The notes: generated by a model not told the origin, from the letters alone. Counted from the stretch's first letter, positions 40,927 through 51,136 are shown. The stretch is 64,000 bases of DNA from JBLMYQ01 sp050260055 (GCA_050260055.1 JBLNBO010000003.1:1-64000), one strand, 5' to 3'. A program made the numbers and translations.

Positions 40927-41125
40927 AAATATTGCCTTCTGAAGTTTTAATAACCTTTTTGATTCTCTTTTCAAAGTCAGGTCTTGGCAGCATAACTTGA
41001 TGATTGCATTTTAAGCATTTTATCCTAAAATCCATACCGGTTCGCATTATTTCCCACTGTAAACCTCCGCATGGATGCGGTTTTTTCATTTCTACAATAT
41101 CCCCTACAAACAGCTTCATTGGCAT
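40925..41125 (-). CDS. DUF951 family protein
   Basis: The 66-residue protein follows the DUF951 pattern: LFVGDIVEMKKPHPCGG at the start, WEIMRTGMDFRIKCLKCNHQ with a CxxC, and VMLPRPDFEKRIKKVI. The family is widespread in Firmicutes and of unknown function; the Cys/His pattern suggests a zinc site. The ATG has GGAGG 8 bases upstream. Confidence 0.92.
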   Translation of the reverse strand: MPMKLFVGDIVEMKKPHPCGGLQWEIMRTGMDFRIKCLKCNHQVMLPRPDFEKRIKKVIKTSEGNI

Positions 41126-41156
41126 TATGCCAGCCTCCTTTGAAACAATTGAAAAT

Positions 41157-41190
41157 TAATAAATATCCGCCTGCATAGCAGACGGATATT
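41157..41190 (-). terminator. Terminator of lon
   Basis: AAATATCCGCCTGC pairs with GCAGACGGATATTT, with one mismatch and a 3-base loop, just after the lon stop. Confidence 0.8.
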
Positions 41191-41199
41191 TGATGTTTT

Positions 41200-43659
41200 T
41201 TATTGTTCAACCCTTGTTAGTATGGTTTCCTGCTTTATTTCCGGAGTTACTATTGTTGCTGCAACTTCCTGCTTTGCCTCTCTCTGCATAACTGCTTCCT
41301 TGCTATTATGAGAAATATTTTTATGAATATGTTTTGCAAGAGCCGTCCTAATAACCGTATCTATTGAAGAAGCATAAACAAACTTCATTTGAGTTCTTAC
41401 CGTTTCAGGAATCTCCTCAACATCCTTCTTGTTTTCCTCAGGAATAATTACAGTCTTAATACCTGCCCTATGAGCAGCAATAACCTTTTCTTTCAGTCCT
41501 CCTATCGGAAGCACCCTTCCTCTTAATGTAATTTCACCTGTCATTGCAACATCCTTGCGTATAGGTATTCCGGTAAGAGCAGATATTATTGCTGTACATA
41601 TAGTTATGCCTGCAGATGGGCCATCTTTCGGTATAGCCCCTTCCGGAACATGTATATGAATATCCAATTTATTATGGAAATCCTTATCTATTCCAAGGTC
41701 TTCTGCTTTAGACCTGATATAGCTCATTCCGGCTCTAGCCGACTCTTTCATTACATCGCCAAGATGTCCTGTTAACTCAAGCTTTCCATTGCCGCTCATT
41801 AGAGTAACTTCTATATACAGAACTTCTCCTCCTACAGGAGTCCAAGCCATACCTGTTGCAATACCGACTTCGTCCTTTTCATTTGCTTTATCGTATCTGT
41901 ATTTAGGAATACCAAGGAAGTTATCTAGAGTTCTCTCAGTAATCTTAACTGTTTTCTTCTCTTCTGAAAGAAGTTTCTTTGCTGCACGTCTGCATATTGT
42001 AGCAATTTCTCTTTCCAGATTTCTGACACCAGATTCTCTGGTATAACAATTTATTATCTGTTTTACCGCTTCTTCTGTTATTACAACCTGTTTTGCTGTT
42101 AGGCCATGTTTCTCAAGCTGTTTTGGAATTAAATACTTTGTACAGATATTAACCTTTTCAACCTCTGTATAGCTTGAGAGGCTGATTATTTCCATTCTGT
42201 CAAGAAGAGGCCTTGGTATTGTATCAAGATTGTTTGCTGTTGTCAGGAAAAGAACATCTGACAAATCAAATGGGATTTCAAGATAATGGTCTCTAAAGGA
42301 ATTATTCTGTTCTCCGTCAAGAACTTCCAGCATGGCAGAGGCAGGATCTCCTCTAAAATCACTATTCATTTTATCAATTTCATCAAGCAGAATCAGTGGG
42401 TTTTTAGAACCACCTTGCTTCATTGCCGTAATTATTCTGCCAGGCATAGCGCCAACGTAGGTGCGTCTGTGTCCTCTGATTTCAGCTTCATCTTTAACAC
42501 CGCCAAGAGACATTCTTACATAATTTCTATTCAATGCCCTTGCAATTGATTTAGCAATTGATGTCTTTCCAACTCCCGGAGGTCCATATAAACAAAGGAT
42601 AGGTCCTTTTAACTCATTTTTAAGTTTCCTCACAGCTATGTATTCAATTATTCTTTCTTTAACCTTTTCCATTCCATAATGGTCTTCATCTAAAATATCC
42701 TGAGCTCTTTTCAGATCAATTATTTCGTCTGTTGTTTTATTCCAAGGCAAATCAATAATCCAATCAAGATAAGTTCTTATTACCGAACCTTCAGCAGAAC
42801 CCTGCTGCATTTTAGCAAGCCTGTCCAATTCCTTAACAAATTTCTTTTCAGCCTCTTCAGGAAGATTTGCAGCCTCCATCTTCTGCTTGTATTCTTCTAT
42901 TTCTCCATTTACTCCGTCTTTGTCCCCAAGCTCTGTCTGGATTGCTTTCATCTGTTCGCGTAAATAGTATTCCTTCTGCATCTTATCAATTGATTTTTTA
43001 ACTCTGGAATTAATATTCTTTTCTATTTCAAGTATTTCCATTTCCTGCAAAAGCATCTCGAGCATGCACTCAAGTCTTCTTCTCGGATGGAATTCGTTTA
43101 ATATTTCCTGTTTTTGTTCAGCTTTAAGCATTACACTGGCAGCAATACCATCTGCAAGCTTGCCTGGTTCATCTACTGACATAATGCCCAGCATTGTTTC
43201 GGGAGAGACTTTGTTGCTTAGTTTTGCATATTCTTCAAAGGTTGTCAAAACCCTTCTCATCAATGCTTCAGTTTCAACCTGATGTGCGTTGTCATCAACG
43301 TAGATTTTTTCTACAGTTTCAGCAATAAAGAATGGTTCTTCTTGAAGTATTTCAGAAATTTCAGCTCTGCTTATCCCTTCCACCAGAACTCTTATTGTAT
43401 CTCCTGGAAGCTTAAGAAGTTGTTTCACTCTTGAGATTGTCCCAACACTAAATACATCTTCCGCACCAGGCGAATCTGTTCTTGCATCTTTTTGCGTAAC
43501 CAGGAATATAAGCTGGTTGCTAACCATTGCTTCTTCAAGAGCCTTTATTGATTTCATTCTACCTACATCAAAATGTAAAATCATATCAGGAAAAACTGTA
43601 AGACCTCTTAACGGCAGAAGCGGTATTATCTGCCTCTTAATTATTTTTTTCTCCCCCAT
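41200..43659 (-). CDS. lon: ATP-dependent protease Lon (LonA)
   Basis: The 819-residue cytoplasmic protease degrades misfolded and regulatory proteins. It has the N-terminal substrate domain (IPLLPLRGLTVFPDMILHFD), a coiled middle, the AAA+ module with Walker A GPPGVGKTS and Walker B LILLDEIDK, and the Ser-Lys protease domain with PKDGPSAGITI. The C-terminal 40 residues are an extra Glu/Gln-rich extension. It follows lonB on the same strand, with a terminator between them. Confidence 0.98.
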   Translation of the reverse strand: MGEKKIIKRQIIPLLPLRGLTVFPDMILHFDVGRMKSIKALEEAMVSNQLIFLVTQKDARTDSPGAEDVFSVGTISRVKQLLKLPGDTIRVLVEGISRAEISEILQEEPFFIAETVEKIYVDDNAHQVETEALMRRVLTTFEEYAKLSNKVSPETMLGIMSVDEPGKLADGIAASVMLKAEQKQEILNEFHPRRRLECMLEMLLQEMEILEIEKNINSRVKKSIDKMQKEYYLREQMKAIQTELGDKDGVNGEIEEYKQKMEAANLPEEAEKKFVKELDRLAKMQQGSAEGSVIRTYLDWIIDLPWNKTTDEIIDLKRAQDILDEDHYGMEKVKERIIEYIAVRKLKNELKGPILCLYGPPGVGKTSIAKSIARALNRNYVRMSLGGVKDEAEIRGHRRTYVGAMPGRIITAMKQGGSKNPLILLDEIDKMNSDFRGDPASAMLEVLDGEQNNSFRDHYLEIPFDLSDVLFLTTANNLDTIPRPLLDRMEIISLSSYTEVEKVNICTKYLIPKQLEKHGLTAKQVVITEEAVKQIINCYTRESGVRNLEREIATICRRAAKKLLSEEKKTVKITERTLDNFLGIPKYRYDKANEKDEVGIATGMAWTPVGGEVLYIEVTLMSGNGKLELTGHLGDVMKESARAGMSYIRSKAEDLGIDKDFHNKLDIHIHVPEGAIPKDGPSAGITICTAIISALTGIPIRKDVAMTGEITLRGRVLPIGGLKEKVIAAHRAGIKTVIIPEENKKDVEEIPETVRTQMKFVYASSIDTVIRTALAKHIHKNISHNSKEAVMQREAKQEVAATIVTPEIKQETILTRVEQ

Positions 43660-43902
43660 TTACTCAGCCCCTTTATACTTTTGTAGTAACTAAACTGCTC
43701 TTTTTGAAAAAAAGAATTATACCTCATCATTCATTTAAGAAATGAAACATTAATAAAAACTTTTTTCATTTGTAATAGAAATGTGAAAATATTGACCGTC
43801 TTTTGTGTGAAAAAGATAATATCTAGGTTTAGTCATTATTAATTATATATTAAATATTCATAAATGAAAAGACCTGGCAAAAAAAAGAAAATCAAGGAAT
43901 TC

Positions 43903-43945
43903 CATTAAATGAAGCATTAGGAAGCAATTCCTGATGCTTCATTTA
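43903..43945 (-). terminator. Terminator of lonB
   Basis: AAATGAAGCATTAGGAA and TTCCTGATGCTTCATTT form a 17-bp stem with one mismatch. A T-rich tail follows on the minus strand. The rest of the gap to lon (43660-43902) contains no gene; the lon promoter should be there, but no CIRCE or clear CtsR site was seen. Confidence 0.8.
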
Positions 43946-43960
43946 GATTTCTTCATTTTG

Positions 43961-45637
43961 TTATATTCCTTGTGCAGTTAAGACTTCGTTTGAAGGATTC
44001 TGACTTATTATATTTTTATTGACAGGTGCATGTCTGCCGAAAACCAGAGTTATAACCTGAAAAATATCATCTACAGGGATTATTTCTATAGGAAAATCTT
44101 CAAAGCTTTCCTGCCAGTTGTCTTTGGGAATTATTATCCTCTCGACCCCTGCTTCTTTTGCTGCCTGTATCTTGGCAGGAACACCCCCAACCGGCTTGAC
44201 CCTTCCCTGAATTGATATTTCTCCCGTAAGTGCAATTGTATTTTCTACTGGAATATTTACTGCAGATGAATAAACTGCAGCAGCAATCGCTATTCCTGCA
44301 GAAGGGCCATCAATCGGAATTCCCCCTGGAAAGTTTATGTGTATATCATAATTCTTGCAGTCGATGCCAAGATGTTTTTTCATAACTGTTAAAACATTTT
44401 CTATGGATGCTTTTATACAGCTTGTCTTTTCCAGCCTTCTTCCCTTATTATCAACCTCCTCCTTTTCTATCACTCCGGTAACAACTAACGTCCCCTTTTT
44501 GTTAGCAGCAGGCATTACACTGGTTTCAATTTCAACAATCATACCTATCTTGGAACCATACACTGCAAGGCCGTTAACATAACCAATCTGCTTTCCCGAA
44601 CCAACCTTTTTATCAATTCTAAGATTGTAATTTCCAGTCTCAACAACCCATTCAACATCCTTTGCAGTTATAGTGGTTCTTCCTTCAACCAGCGAAATAC
44701 TTCCCGCTATCTGAATAATATTTACCGCATCTCTTCCATTTGATGCATATTTAGCTACAATTTCGTCGACACCTTCATCTAGGATAAATCCACCTTTTAC
44801 GCCCGCGTTTGCAGCTATTCTTGCTATTTCAGTGGAAAACAGCGGCCTGAAATAAATCTCTACACATCTAGAACGAAGTGCTGGTGGTATTTCGTCTGCT
44901 GAACAGGTTGTTGCTCCAACAAGCCTAAAATCAGCCGGAAGCCCATTCTGAAATATTTCATGAATATGAATCGGAATATTAGTATCCTCTGAACTGTAAT
45001 AAGCACTTTCGAGAAATACTTTCCTGTCCTCAAGAACTTTTAAAAGCTTATTTATTTGAAGAGAATGAAGCTCTCCAATTTCATCTAAGAAAAGGATTCC
45101 TCCATGTGCTTTTGTAACTGCTCCCTGTTTAGGCTGAGGTATCCCTGCCGCTCCGTAAGCGCCTGCACCTTGATAAATAGGGTCATGGACTGAACCGATA
45201 AGTGGATCTGCAATTCCCCTTTCGTCAAAACGCAGGGTTGTTGCATCTATTTCAACAAACTTGGCATCCCTCCGGAAAGGCGACCATTTCGTTGATTTTG
45301 CTTCTTCAAGAATAACCCTTGCCGCTGCTGTTTTTCCAATCCCAGGAGGGCCATAAATTATAACATGCTGTGGATTAGGACTGCAAAGTGCCGCTCTTAA
45401 TGCTCTTATTCCTTGCTCTTGACCAATTATTTCATCAAAGCTTGATGGCCGTGTTTTCTCGGATAAAGGAACAGAAAGCTTTATCTCTCTCAGTCTTCTA
45501 ATCTTGTCCAGTTCTTTCCGCGATTCTTTGTCAATTGCAGATTTGTTGCCCTGCTGGTTTTTTAAAAGGTTAAAAAAATACAACCCAATTACTATTGTAA
45601 AAAATAATTGAATAAAAAGTAGAATACCATTAATCAT
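43961..45637 (-). CDS. lonB: ATP-dependent protease LonB
   Basis: The 558-residue protein is the membrane-anchored Lon relative that spore formers use during sporulation. It has one N-terminal helix (GILLFIQLFFTIVIGLYFF), no long substrate domain, Walker A YGPPGIGKTAA, Walker B GILFLDEIGEL, and the protease Ser in PIDGPSAGIAIA. The ATG at 45637 has GGAGG 6 bases upstream. In Bacillus lonB lies between clpX and lon, as here. Confidence 0.97.
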   Translation of the reverse strand: MINGILLFIQLFFTIVIGLYFFNLLKNQQGNKSAIDKESRKELDKIRRLREIKLSVPLSEKTRPSSFDEIIGQEQGIRALRAALCSPNPQHVIIYGPPGIGKTAAARVILEEAKSTKWSPFRRDAKFVEIDATTLRFDERGIADPLIGSVHDPIYQGAGAYGAAGIPQPKQGAVTKAHGGILFLDEIGELHSLQINKLLKVLEDRKVFLESAYYSSEDTNIPIHIHEIFQNGLPADFRLVGATTCSADEIPPALRSRCVEIYFRPLFSTEIARIAANAGVKGGFILDEGVDEIVAKYASNGRDAVNIIQIAGSISLVEGRTTITAKDVEWVVETGNYNLRIDKKVGSGKQIGYVNGLAVYGSKIGMIVEIETSVMPAANKKGTLVVTGVIEKEEVDNKGRRLEKTSCIKASIENVLTVMKKHLGIDCKNYDIHINFPGGIPIDGPSAGIAIAAAVYSSAVNIPVENTIALTGEISIQGRVKPVGGVPAKIQAAKEAGVERIIIPKDNWQESFEDFPIEIIPVDDIFQVITLVFGRHAPVNKNIISQNPSNEVLTAQGI

Positions 45638-45701
45638 TTGTATCCTCCAAAAATATGTCAAGTTTTAAATATTATTGTCTGAATTGTCATTTTTTATCCC
45701 A

Positions 45702-45732
45702 TAAAAAAGGCGAACCTTTTGGTTCGCCTTGA
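45702..45732 (-). terminator. Terminator of clpX
   Basis: AAGGCGAACC and GGTTCGCCTT form a perfect 10-bp stem with a 4-base loop, followed by TTTTTT on the minus strand. Confidence 0.9.
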
Positions 45733-45782
45733 TTTCTTGAAATTGTACTATTTTTTTAATCCATCCCGTAAATAGAGAAGGG

Positions 45783-47078
45783 TTAGGATACCGATTCTCT
45801 TTTAATTCTGTTTTTCTTCTGAGACGGCTTTTTTAATGGCTTTTTATTCTCGTTTATAATCAACTCGGGTTTTTCTTTACCTTCTATAGTCTCCTTCTTG
45901 ATTATACATTTCTCAATGTTATTTATCGAAGGAATCTCATACATTATTTCCAGAATCGACTCTTCAATTATTGCCCTTAAGCCCCTTGCCCCGGTGCTTC
46001 TCTCAAGAGCTTTATCAGCAATATACCCCACCGCTTCTTCAGTAAATTCAAGCAATACATCATCCATCTCAAACAGCTTTTGGTATTGTCTTGTAAGCGC
46101 ATTCTTAGGTTCAAGAAGAATCTTTACAAGTGCCTGCTTATCAAGCTGGTGAAGAGTTACAATAACCGGAAGCCTCCCGACAAATTCAGGTATCATGCCA
46201 TACTTAAGAAGATCTTGTGGAAGAATATTCTCAAGTATTTCTCCCATATCCTTTTCCTTAGGACTTTCGATTTTAGCACCAAATCCCATGGATTTTTTTC
46301 CGGTTCTATTCATTATAATCTTATCTATTCCGTCAAATGCTCCTCCGCATATAAACAGAATATTTGTAGTATCAATCTGAATAAACTCCTGATGCGGATG
46401 TTTTCTTCCCCCTTGCGGCGGAACAGAAGCAACCGTACCCTCGAGAATTTTCAATAGTGCCTGTTGAACACCTTCTCCGCTTACATCTCTTGTAATCGAA
46501 GGATTCTCTGATTTGCGGGCAATCTTATCTATTTCATCAATATAAACTATTCCCTTTTCTGCTTTTTCGACATCATAATCTGCAGCCTGAATAAGCTTGA
46601 GAAGTATGTTTTCAACATCTTCACCAACATATCCGGCCTCCGTCAAAGAAGTAGCATCAGCAATAGCAAAAGGTACATTAAGAATACGAGCTAAAGTCTG
46701 AGCAAGCAGTGTCTTGCCGCTTCCTGTAGGACCCATCATTATTATATTGCTCTTTTGAAGTTCAACATCACTGCTTTTATCTTCAGAATTAACTCTTTTG
46801 TAGTGGTTATATACTGCAACAGCAAGTGATTTTTTAGCTCTTTCCTGTCCAATAACGTATTGGTCAAGAATATCTTTGATTTCCTTTGGCTTAGGAATAT
46901 CATTTAGCTCATCGACTTCTCTTGTTTCTTCAAATTCCTCTTCTATTATCTCTGAGCATAACTCAATGCACTCATCGCAAATATAAACCCCTGGCCCTGC
47001 TACAAGCCTTTTAACCTGTTCCTGGGTCTTCCCGCAAAATGAACACTTAAGCTGTTTTCTCTCATCAAATCTTGACAT
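45783..47078 (-). CDS. clpX: ATP-dependent Clp protease ATP-binding subunit ClpX
   Basis: The 431-residue unfoldase feeds substrates to ClpP. It has the N-terminal C4 zinc finger (CSFCGKTQEQ and CDECIELC), Walker A GPTGSGKTLLAQ, Walker B YIDEIDK, the pore GYVGEDVE region, and the ClpP-binding IGFG-type loop as MGFGAK. The C-terminal tail is basic. It lies 41 bp after clpP. Confidence 0.98.
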   Translation of the reverse strand: MSRFDERKQLKCSFCGKTQEQVKRLVAGPGVYICDECIELCSEIIEEEFEETREVDELNDIPKPKEIKDILDQYVIGQERAKKSLAVAVYNHYKRVNSEDKSSDVELQKSNIIMMGPTGSGKTLLAQTLARILNVPFAIADATSLTEAGYVGEDVENILLKLIQAADYDVEKAEKGIVYIDEIDKIARKSENPSITRDVSGEGVQQALLKILEGTVASVPPQGGRKHPHQEFIQIDTTNILFICGGAFDGIDKIIMNRTGKKSMGFGAKIESPKEKDMGEILENILPQDLLKYGMIPEFVGRLPVIVTLHQLDKQALVKILLEPKNALTRQYQKLFEMDDVLLEFTEEAVGYIADKALERSTGARGLRAIIEESILEIMYEIPSINNIEKCIIKKETIEGKEKPELIINENKKPLKKPSQKKNRIKRESVS

Positions 47079-47119
47079 AAAGTAATTTCACCCCAGTAAT
47101 ACTTATTATAACCACAAAA

Positions 47120-47710
47120 CTATTTTCTCCTAATCATTATATCATCTATTAATCCATATGTCTTGGCATCTTCAGCCGACATAAAGAAATCCCTGTCTGT
47201 GTCTTTTTCAATCTTCTCCAGCGGCTGCCCGGTTCTTTCGCTGAGAATTTGGTTCAACCTTGCTTTTATTTTCAATATCTGTTCTGCATGAATCTTTATA
47301 TCAGCAGCCTGCCCTTTTGCTCCCCCCATAGGCTGATGAATCATTATCTCACTATTGGGAAGCGCAAATCTTTTGCCTTTTGCTCCTGCTGCAAGAAGGA
47401 ATGCTCCCATACTGGCAGCCATACCTATACATATTGTGGAAACATCAGGCTTTACATACTGCATGGTATCATAAATTGCCATTCCGGAAGTAACAGATCC
47501 CCCCGGGCTGTTTATATATAAATGTATATCCTTTTCCGGATCTTCTGCTTCAAGGAAAAGAAGCTGGGCAACAACCAAGCTGGCAGTAACATCGTTTACT
47601 TCATCACTGAGAAAAACAACCCTTTCCTTTAACAGCCTGGAATATATATCATAAGACCTTTCTCCCCTATTGGTCTGCTCAATTACCATAGGTACCAAAT
47701 TCATCTCCAA
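47120..47710 (-). CDS. clpP: ATP-dependent Clp protease proteolytic subunit ClpP
   Basis: The 196-residue serine protease forms the tetradecameric barrel. The catalytic triad is visible: Ser in GMAASMGAFLL, His in SEIMIHQPMGG and Asp in KDTDRDFFM. The start is a TTG, 8 bases after GGAGG. An ATG two codons later would be too far from that site. It is upstream of clpX. Confidence 0.98.
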   Translation of the reverse strand: MEMNLVPMVIEQTNRGERSYDIYSRLLKERVVFLSDEVNDVTASLVVAQLLFLEAEDPEKDIHLYINSPGGSVTSGMAIYDTMQYVKPDVSTICIGMAASMGAFLLAAGAKGKRFALPNSEIMIHQPMGGAKGQAADIKIHAEQILKIKARLNQILSERTGQPLEKIEKDTDRDFFMSAEDAKTYGLIDDIMIRRK

Positions 47711-47760
47711 TTAAAACACCTCCTAAGTTGAAATTACAATTAAAAGTTTAAAATCATTTT

Positions 47761-47790
47761 TACATATTCAATTCTATCATCAATTGTCAA
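47761..47790 (-). promoter_or_regulatory. Candidate clpP promoter
   Basis: On the minus strand a consensus TTGACA (47785-47790) and TATGTA (47761-47766) are 18 bp apart, about 50 bases before clpP. The -10 is a weak match. Confidence 0.4.
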
Positions 47791-47892
47791 TTTTCATATA
47801 ATAGCTTATGCTTTTGTATACCCATAATTATACAACAATTATGGTATTAATATACACCTTTTAAGTTAAATATAATATTATAATTTTTTTAA

Positions 47893-49182
47893 TTATGATA
47901 CTACTTTAGCATTTTTCATTAAAAATTCTATGGTCTTGTCAACCTTAACTTCATCTGTAAGATACTTTATGTCTTCATCTTTCAATTGTTTCTTGAATTC
48001 TTCCGGCTGCTGGGAATATGTTTCAGCCAGCTTTGCAATATGAGCATCTACATCTTCCTGCCCAGGTGCAATCTTTTCTTTATTACCTATTTCTTCAAGC
48101 GCAAGCTGGGTTTTAACAGCTTTTTCTGCCTGGTCCTTAAACATCTGCCTTACCTTGCCCATATCACTGTTGGTATATTTAAGGTAGCTGTTAAGATTTG
48201 CTCCCTGCATGCTTAATCTCCAGTCGAAATCTCTTACCATATAATCAATTTGTCTCTCAATCATTGCCTGTGGAATTTCAACTTCAGTATTTTCTAAAAT
48301 TTTATCTATAAGCTGGTTCTCCATATCTGTTTTTGCTTTATCCTCATTTGTCTTTTCAAACTTTTCTCTGATGCTCTTCTTTAATTCTTTTAATGTGTCA
48401 AATTCACTTACATCCTTTGAGAATTCATCATCAAGCTCCGGAAGCTCTTTTGCTTTTATACCGTTAAGTTTTACCTTAAAGACAGCTTCTTTACCAGCAA
48501 GGTTTGGGGAATGATATTCTTCTGGGAATGTAACAGTTATGTCTTTTTCTTCATTTATTTCCATTCCAACAAGTTGTTCTTCAAAGCCTTTAATGAAAGC
48601 GCCTGAACCAATTGTAAGTTCATAATTTGTTCCTTTCCCGCCTTCAAAAGCAACTCCATCAACGAATCCTTCAAAATCAATATTTGAAACATCGCTATCC
48701 TGAAGCTTTCTATCTTCAATAGTAATTATTCTTGCATTTTTTTCTCTCATTCTATCAAGCTCTTTTTCTATATCTTCTTCAGTAACAACAGTTAATTCTT
48801 TCTTTACTTCAATGCCTTTATAACTGCTGATTTCTACCGGCGGCTTAACCGCAACTTCAGCTGTAAATATCAGGTTCTTATCCGAACCAATTTGCACTAT
48901 ATCTATCTCCGGCCTATCCACTGCCATGATATTATTTTCCTCAACTGCTTTATCATATTCTTCTGCAGCAATTATGTTAAATGCATCTTCATATAAAACG
49001 CTATCGCCATAGTATTTTTCAACCATGTTTCTTGGAGCTTTCCCTTTTCTAAAGCCCGGAATGCTAAAATGTTTACTGTTCTTTACAAATGCTTTTTGCA
49101 TTGCCTGAGCAAACTTTTCAGTTTCAATCTCAAATTCCAATTTCACTTTTGCTTTTCCGATTTTCTCGATCTTTACACTCAT
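47893..49182 (-). CDS. tig: Trigger factor, ribosome-associated chaperone
   Basis: The 429-residue peptidyl-prolyl isomerase/chaperone binds nascent chains at the ribosome exit. It has the N-terminal ribosome-binding signature FRKGKAPRNMVEKYYG, the FKBP domain (SNIDFEGFVDGVAFEGGKGT, FIKGFEEQLVGM) and the helical C-terminal arms. tig-clpP-clpX is a common gene order in Firmicutes. Confidence 0.98.
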   Translation of the reverse strand: MSVKIEKIGKAKVKLEFEIETEKFAQAMQKAFVKNSKHFSIPGFRKGKAPRNMVEKYYGDSVLYEDAFNIIAAEEYDKAVEENNIMAVDRPEIDIVQIGSDKNLIFTAEVAVKPPVEISSYKGIEVKKELTVVTEEDIEKELDRMREKNARIITIEDRKLQDSDVSNIDFEGFVDGVAFEGGKGTNYELTIGSGAFIKGFEEQLVGMEINEEKDITVTFPEEYHSPNLAGKEAVFKVKLNGIKAKELPELDDEFSKDVSEFDTLKELKKSIREKFEKTNEDKAKTDMENQLIDKILENTEVEIPQAMIERQIDYMVRDFDWRLSMQGANLNSYLKYTNSDMGKVRQMFKDQAEKAVKTQLALEEIGNKEKIAPGQEDVDAHIAKLAETYSQQPEEFKKQLKDEDIKYLTDEVKVDKTIEFLMKNAKVVS

Positions 49183-49382
49183 TTCTTAACAAATCCTCCC
49201 TGTAATTTACATACGTATAATATTAAAATCTATATGACATAAGCCATTATATACAAGGTGTCAACACAAATCAACCATTTAATAATAGTAAACACTAACA
49301 GCAAGAGGCTCCTAAAGAAAAAACCCCTATTTAATGCGCTTTTGATTATACCGATACAATTATAAAAAGTCAAAGCCAAGTA

Positions 49383-50099
49383 TTATTTTATCTCTTTAAC
49401 TTTTAAACTGACAGGCAATGCTCCCGACTTGATAAGGGCAGCATCATTTCTTGTTGATTCAGCAGTATATTCAGAACCTTCAATAATTGCACTTCCGCCA
49501 TCGATTTTATCATTAACCATTGGGGAAGAAAGTTTTTTATCATCAAGATATATGCTTATATAATTCTTGTTTTGCCCTCTCATTTTTGATATTCTTTCAG
49601 TTGCATCAGCAAACTTTATTGTTGCTGCCTCGCTGAACTTTAATACAATAACCCATCCGCCTCTACCGCCGCTAATATATTCACTAGAAGCATCAACTAT
49701 ATCATTTCCTTCAATAATAACATTTCCATCAGCATCTTTAAACTGAACTTTAGCTGGTGTTGAAAGTTGTTTTGCAACATCCTGAATATTATCTTTTTTG
49801 ATGTTTTCAACAACTAACTTTTTATTTTTATTATCAAATATTACTTTTGCATCAAGCATTCCTAATGCCTGTAATCTTTTTCTTATAACTTCCTTACATA
49901 TGGATAGTTTATCTTCTCCTGCATTATCACTCTCGTATATTATTGACCTATAGGTACTATTATCCTTGCTATCAGTCTTTTCTCTTTTAATCTCTCCTTG
50001 TTTTGTTGTATCAGTTTTTCCTATAGTAGTAGCTTGGCATCCTGAGAAAGTAATAACTAATGCTGTTAAAAGGACTGCCATAATGCTTAATTTTTTCAT
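49383..50099 (-). CDS. Lipoprotein with SecD-head-like (P1) domain
   Basis: The 238-residue protein has a lipoprotein signal with lipobox TFSGC, then a linker, then a region resembling the extracytoplasmic P1 head of SecD: KEVIRKRLQALGMLDAKV, KKLVVENIKKDNIQDVAKQL, VQFKDADGNVIIEGNDIV and the closing LIKSGALPVSLKV. The membrane helices of SecD are absent. It would be anchored outside the membrane; a role in secretion is only inferred. The ATG at 50099 has GAGG 6 bases upstream. Confidence 0.8.
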   Translation of the reverse strand: MKKLSIMAVLLTALVITFSGCQATTIGKTDTTKQGEIKREKTDSKDNSTYRSIIYESDNAGEDKLSICKEVIRKRLQALGMLDAKVIFDNKNKKLVVENIKKDNIQDVAKQLSTPAKVQFKDADGNVIIEGNDIVDASSEYISGGRGGWVIVLKFSEAATIKFADATERISKMRGQNKNYISIYLDDKKLSSPMVNDKIDGGSAIIEGSEYTAESTRNDAALIKSGALPVSLKVKEIK

Positions 50100-50188
50100 G
50101 CTCATCCTCTTCGCCTTCCTTTTATAAAATATTTTTTATTTTGTCTAAGGTTTTAACTGTCAACTATCAACTGTCAACTTTACACTTG

Positions 50189-50878
50189 CTAAAGTATTCT
50201 CTTCGGCATAAAATCCAAATAGTCAGCAGAAGCAAATCTGAAATCTATTCCTTCTATTATACCTTGCCTTGCAGCGCTAAAATCCCCATGAAGATGCCCA
50301 TATACACAAATTTTCACCGCATATTTTTTCATCACTTCAATAAATCCTTTTTCGCCACAGCTAAATGGCGGGAAATGAAGAGCTGCAATAATATCTTTCT
50401 TTCCAGCATCCGTAGCAGATTTAATCGAAAATTCAAGCCTGCTTACCTCACGAAGAAACATCTTTTTGTCGCTTTCTCCCTGGGTCTCTTCACCAGAAGG
50501 CCAGCCTCTGGTTCCGCATATAGCCCAATCACCATATTCAAAAAAATTATTGTGAAGAAAAAAGATATTATTGAAAGAGTTCTTAGACAGGAATTTATTC
50601 ATCTTTGATGCAGTTTCCCACCAGTAATCATGATTGCCCTTTAAAATAATCTTTCTGCCTGGTAGAGAGTCAATAAATTTGAAATCTTCAAAAGCATCAT
50701 TAATATATGTAGCCCAGCAAACATCTCCTGGAATTAATACCGTGTCTGCCTCAGTTACTGTTTTTGCCCAATTTTCCTGTATTTTTTGAGCATGTCCTTC
50801 CCATTTGTCACTAAAAATATCCATCGGCTTATCATTCCCAAGTGACAGATGCATATCAGAAATAGCAAAAAGCGCCAT
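50189..50878 (-). CDS. Metallophosphoesterase (calcineurin-like)
   Basis: The 229-residue enzyme has the metal-binding motifs of the family in order: ISDMHLS, LIPGDVCWA, LKGNHDYWW, ALHFPPF and VYGHLHGD. It is close to the YpbG/ metallophosphatase group often found in Firmicutes; the substrate is unknown. I chose the ATG at 50878 (MALFAISD), after AAGGGG; an ATG 60 bases upstream lacks a ribosome binding site. Confidence 0.92.
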   Translation of the reverse strand: MALFAISDMHLSLGNDKPMDIFSDKWEGHAQKIQENWAKTVTEADTVLIPGDVCWATYINDAFEDFKFIDSLPGRKIILKGNHDYWWETASKMNKFLSKNSFNNIFFLHNNFFEYGDWAICGTRGWPSGEETQGESDKKMFLREVSRLEFSIKSATDAGKKDIIAALHFPPFSCGEKGFIEVMKKYAVKICVYGHLHGDFSAARQGIIEGIDFRFASADYLDFMPKRIL

Positions 50879-51136
50879 TTTAAACCCCTTAAAAACTGCT
50901 AGATTAATGTTCCTGTTTTCCACTTTATATATTAACATCTATATGAATTAATATCAATTCTTTCCAATTAAGTAATATCAACTCTTTTAGAGATATAAAC
51001 AGGTTTTTACAACTTTTTTAAAGGCATCTTTTAATAACTGATATCCATCTTTTTTGGTAAAAAATATACTGGTTACTTACCAATAATTATATGCTATACT
51101 AGCTCTACAAATATAATATTCTAAGGGGGAATATCC

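Noticed and set aside
43660..43902. CIRCE or CtsR operator before lon
   Set aside because: A single GGTCAA-like hexamer is present on the minus strand but without a second properly spaced copy.
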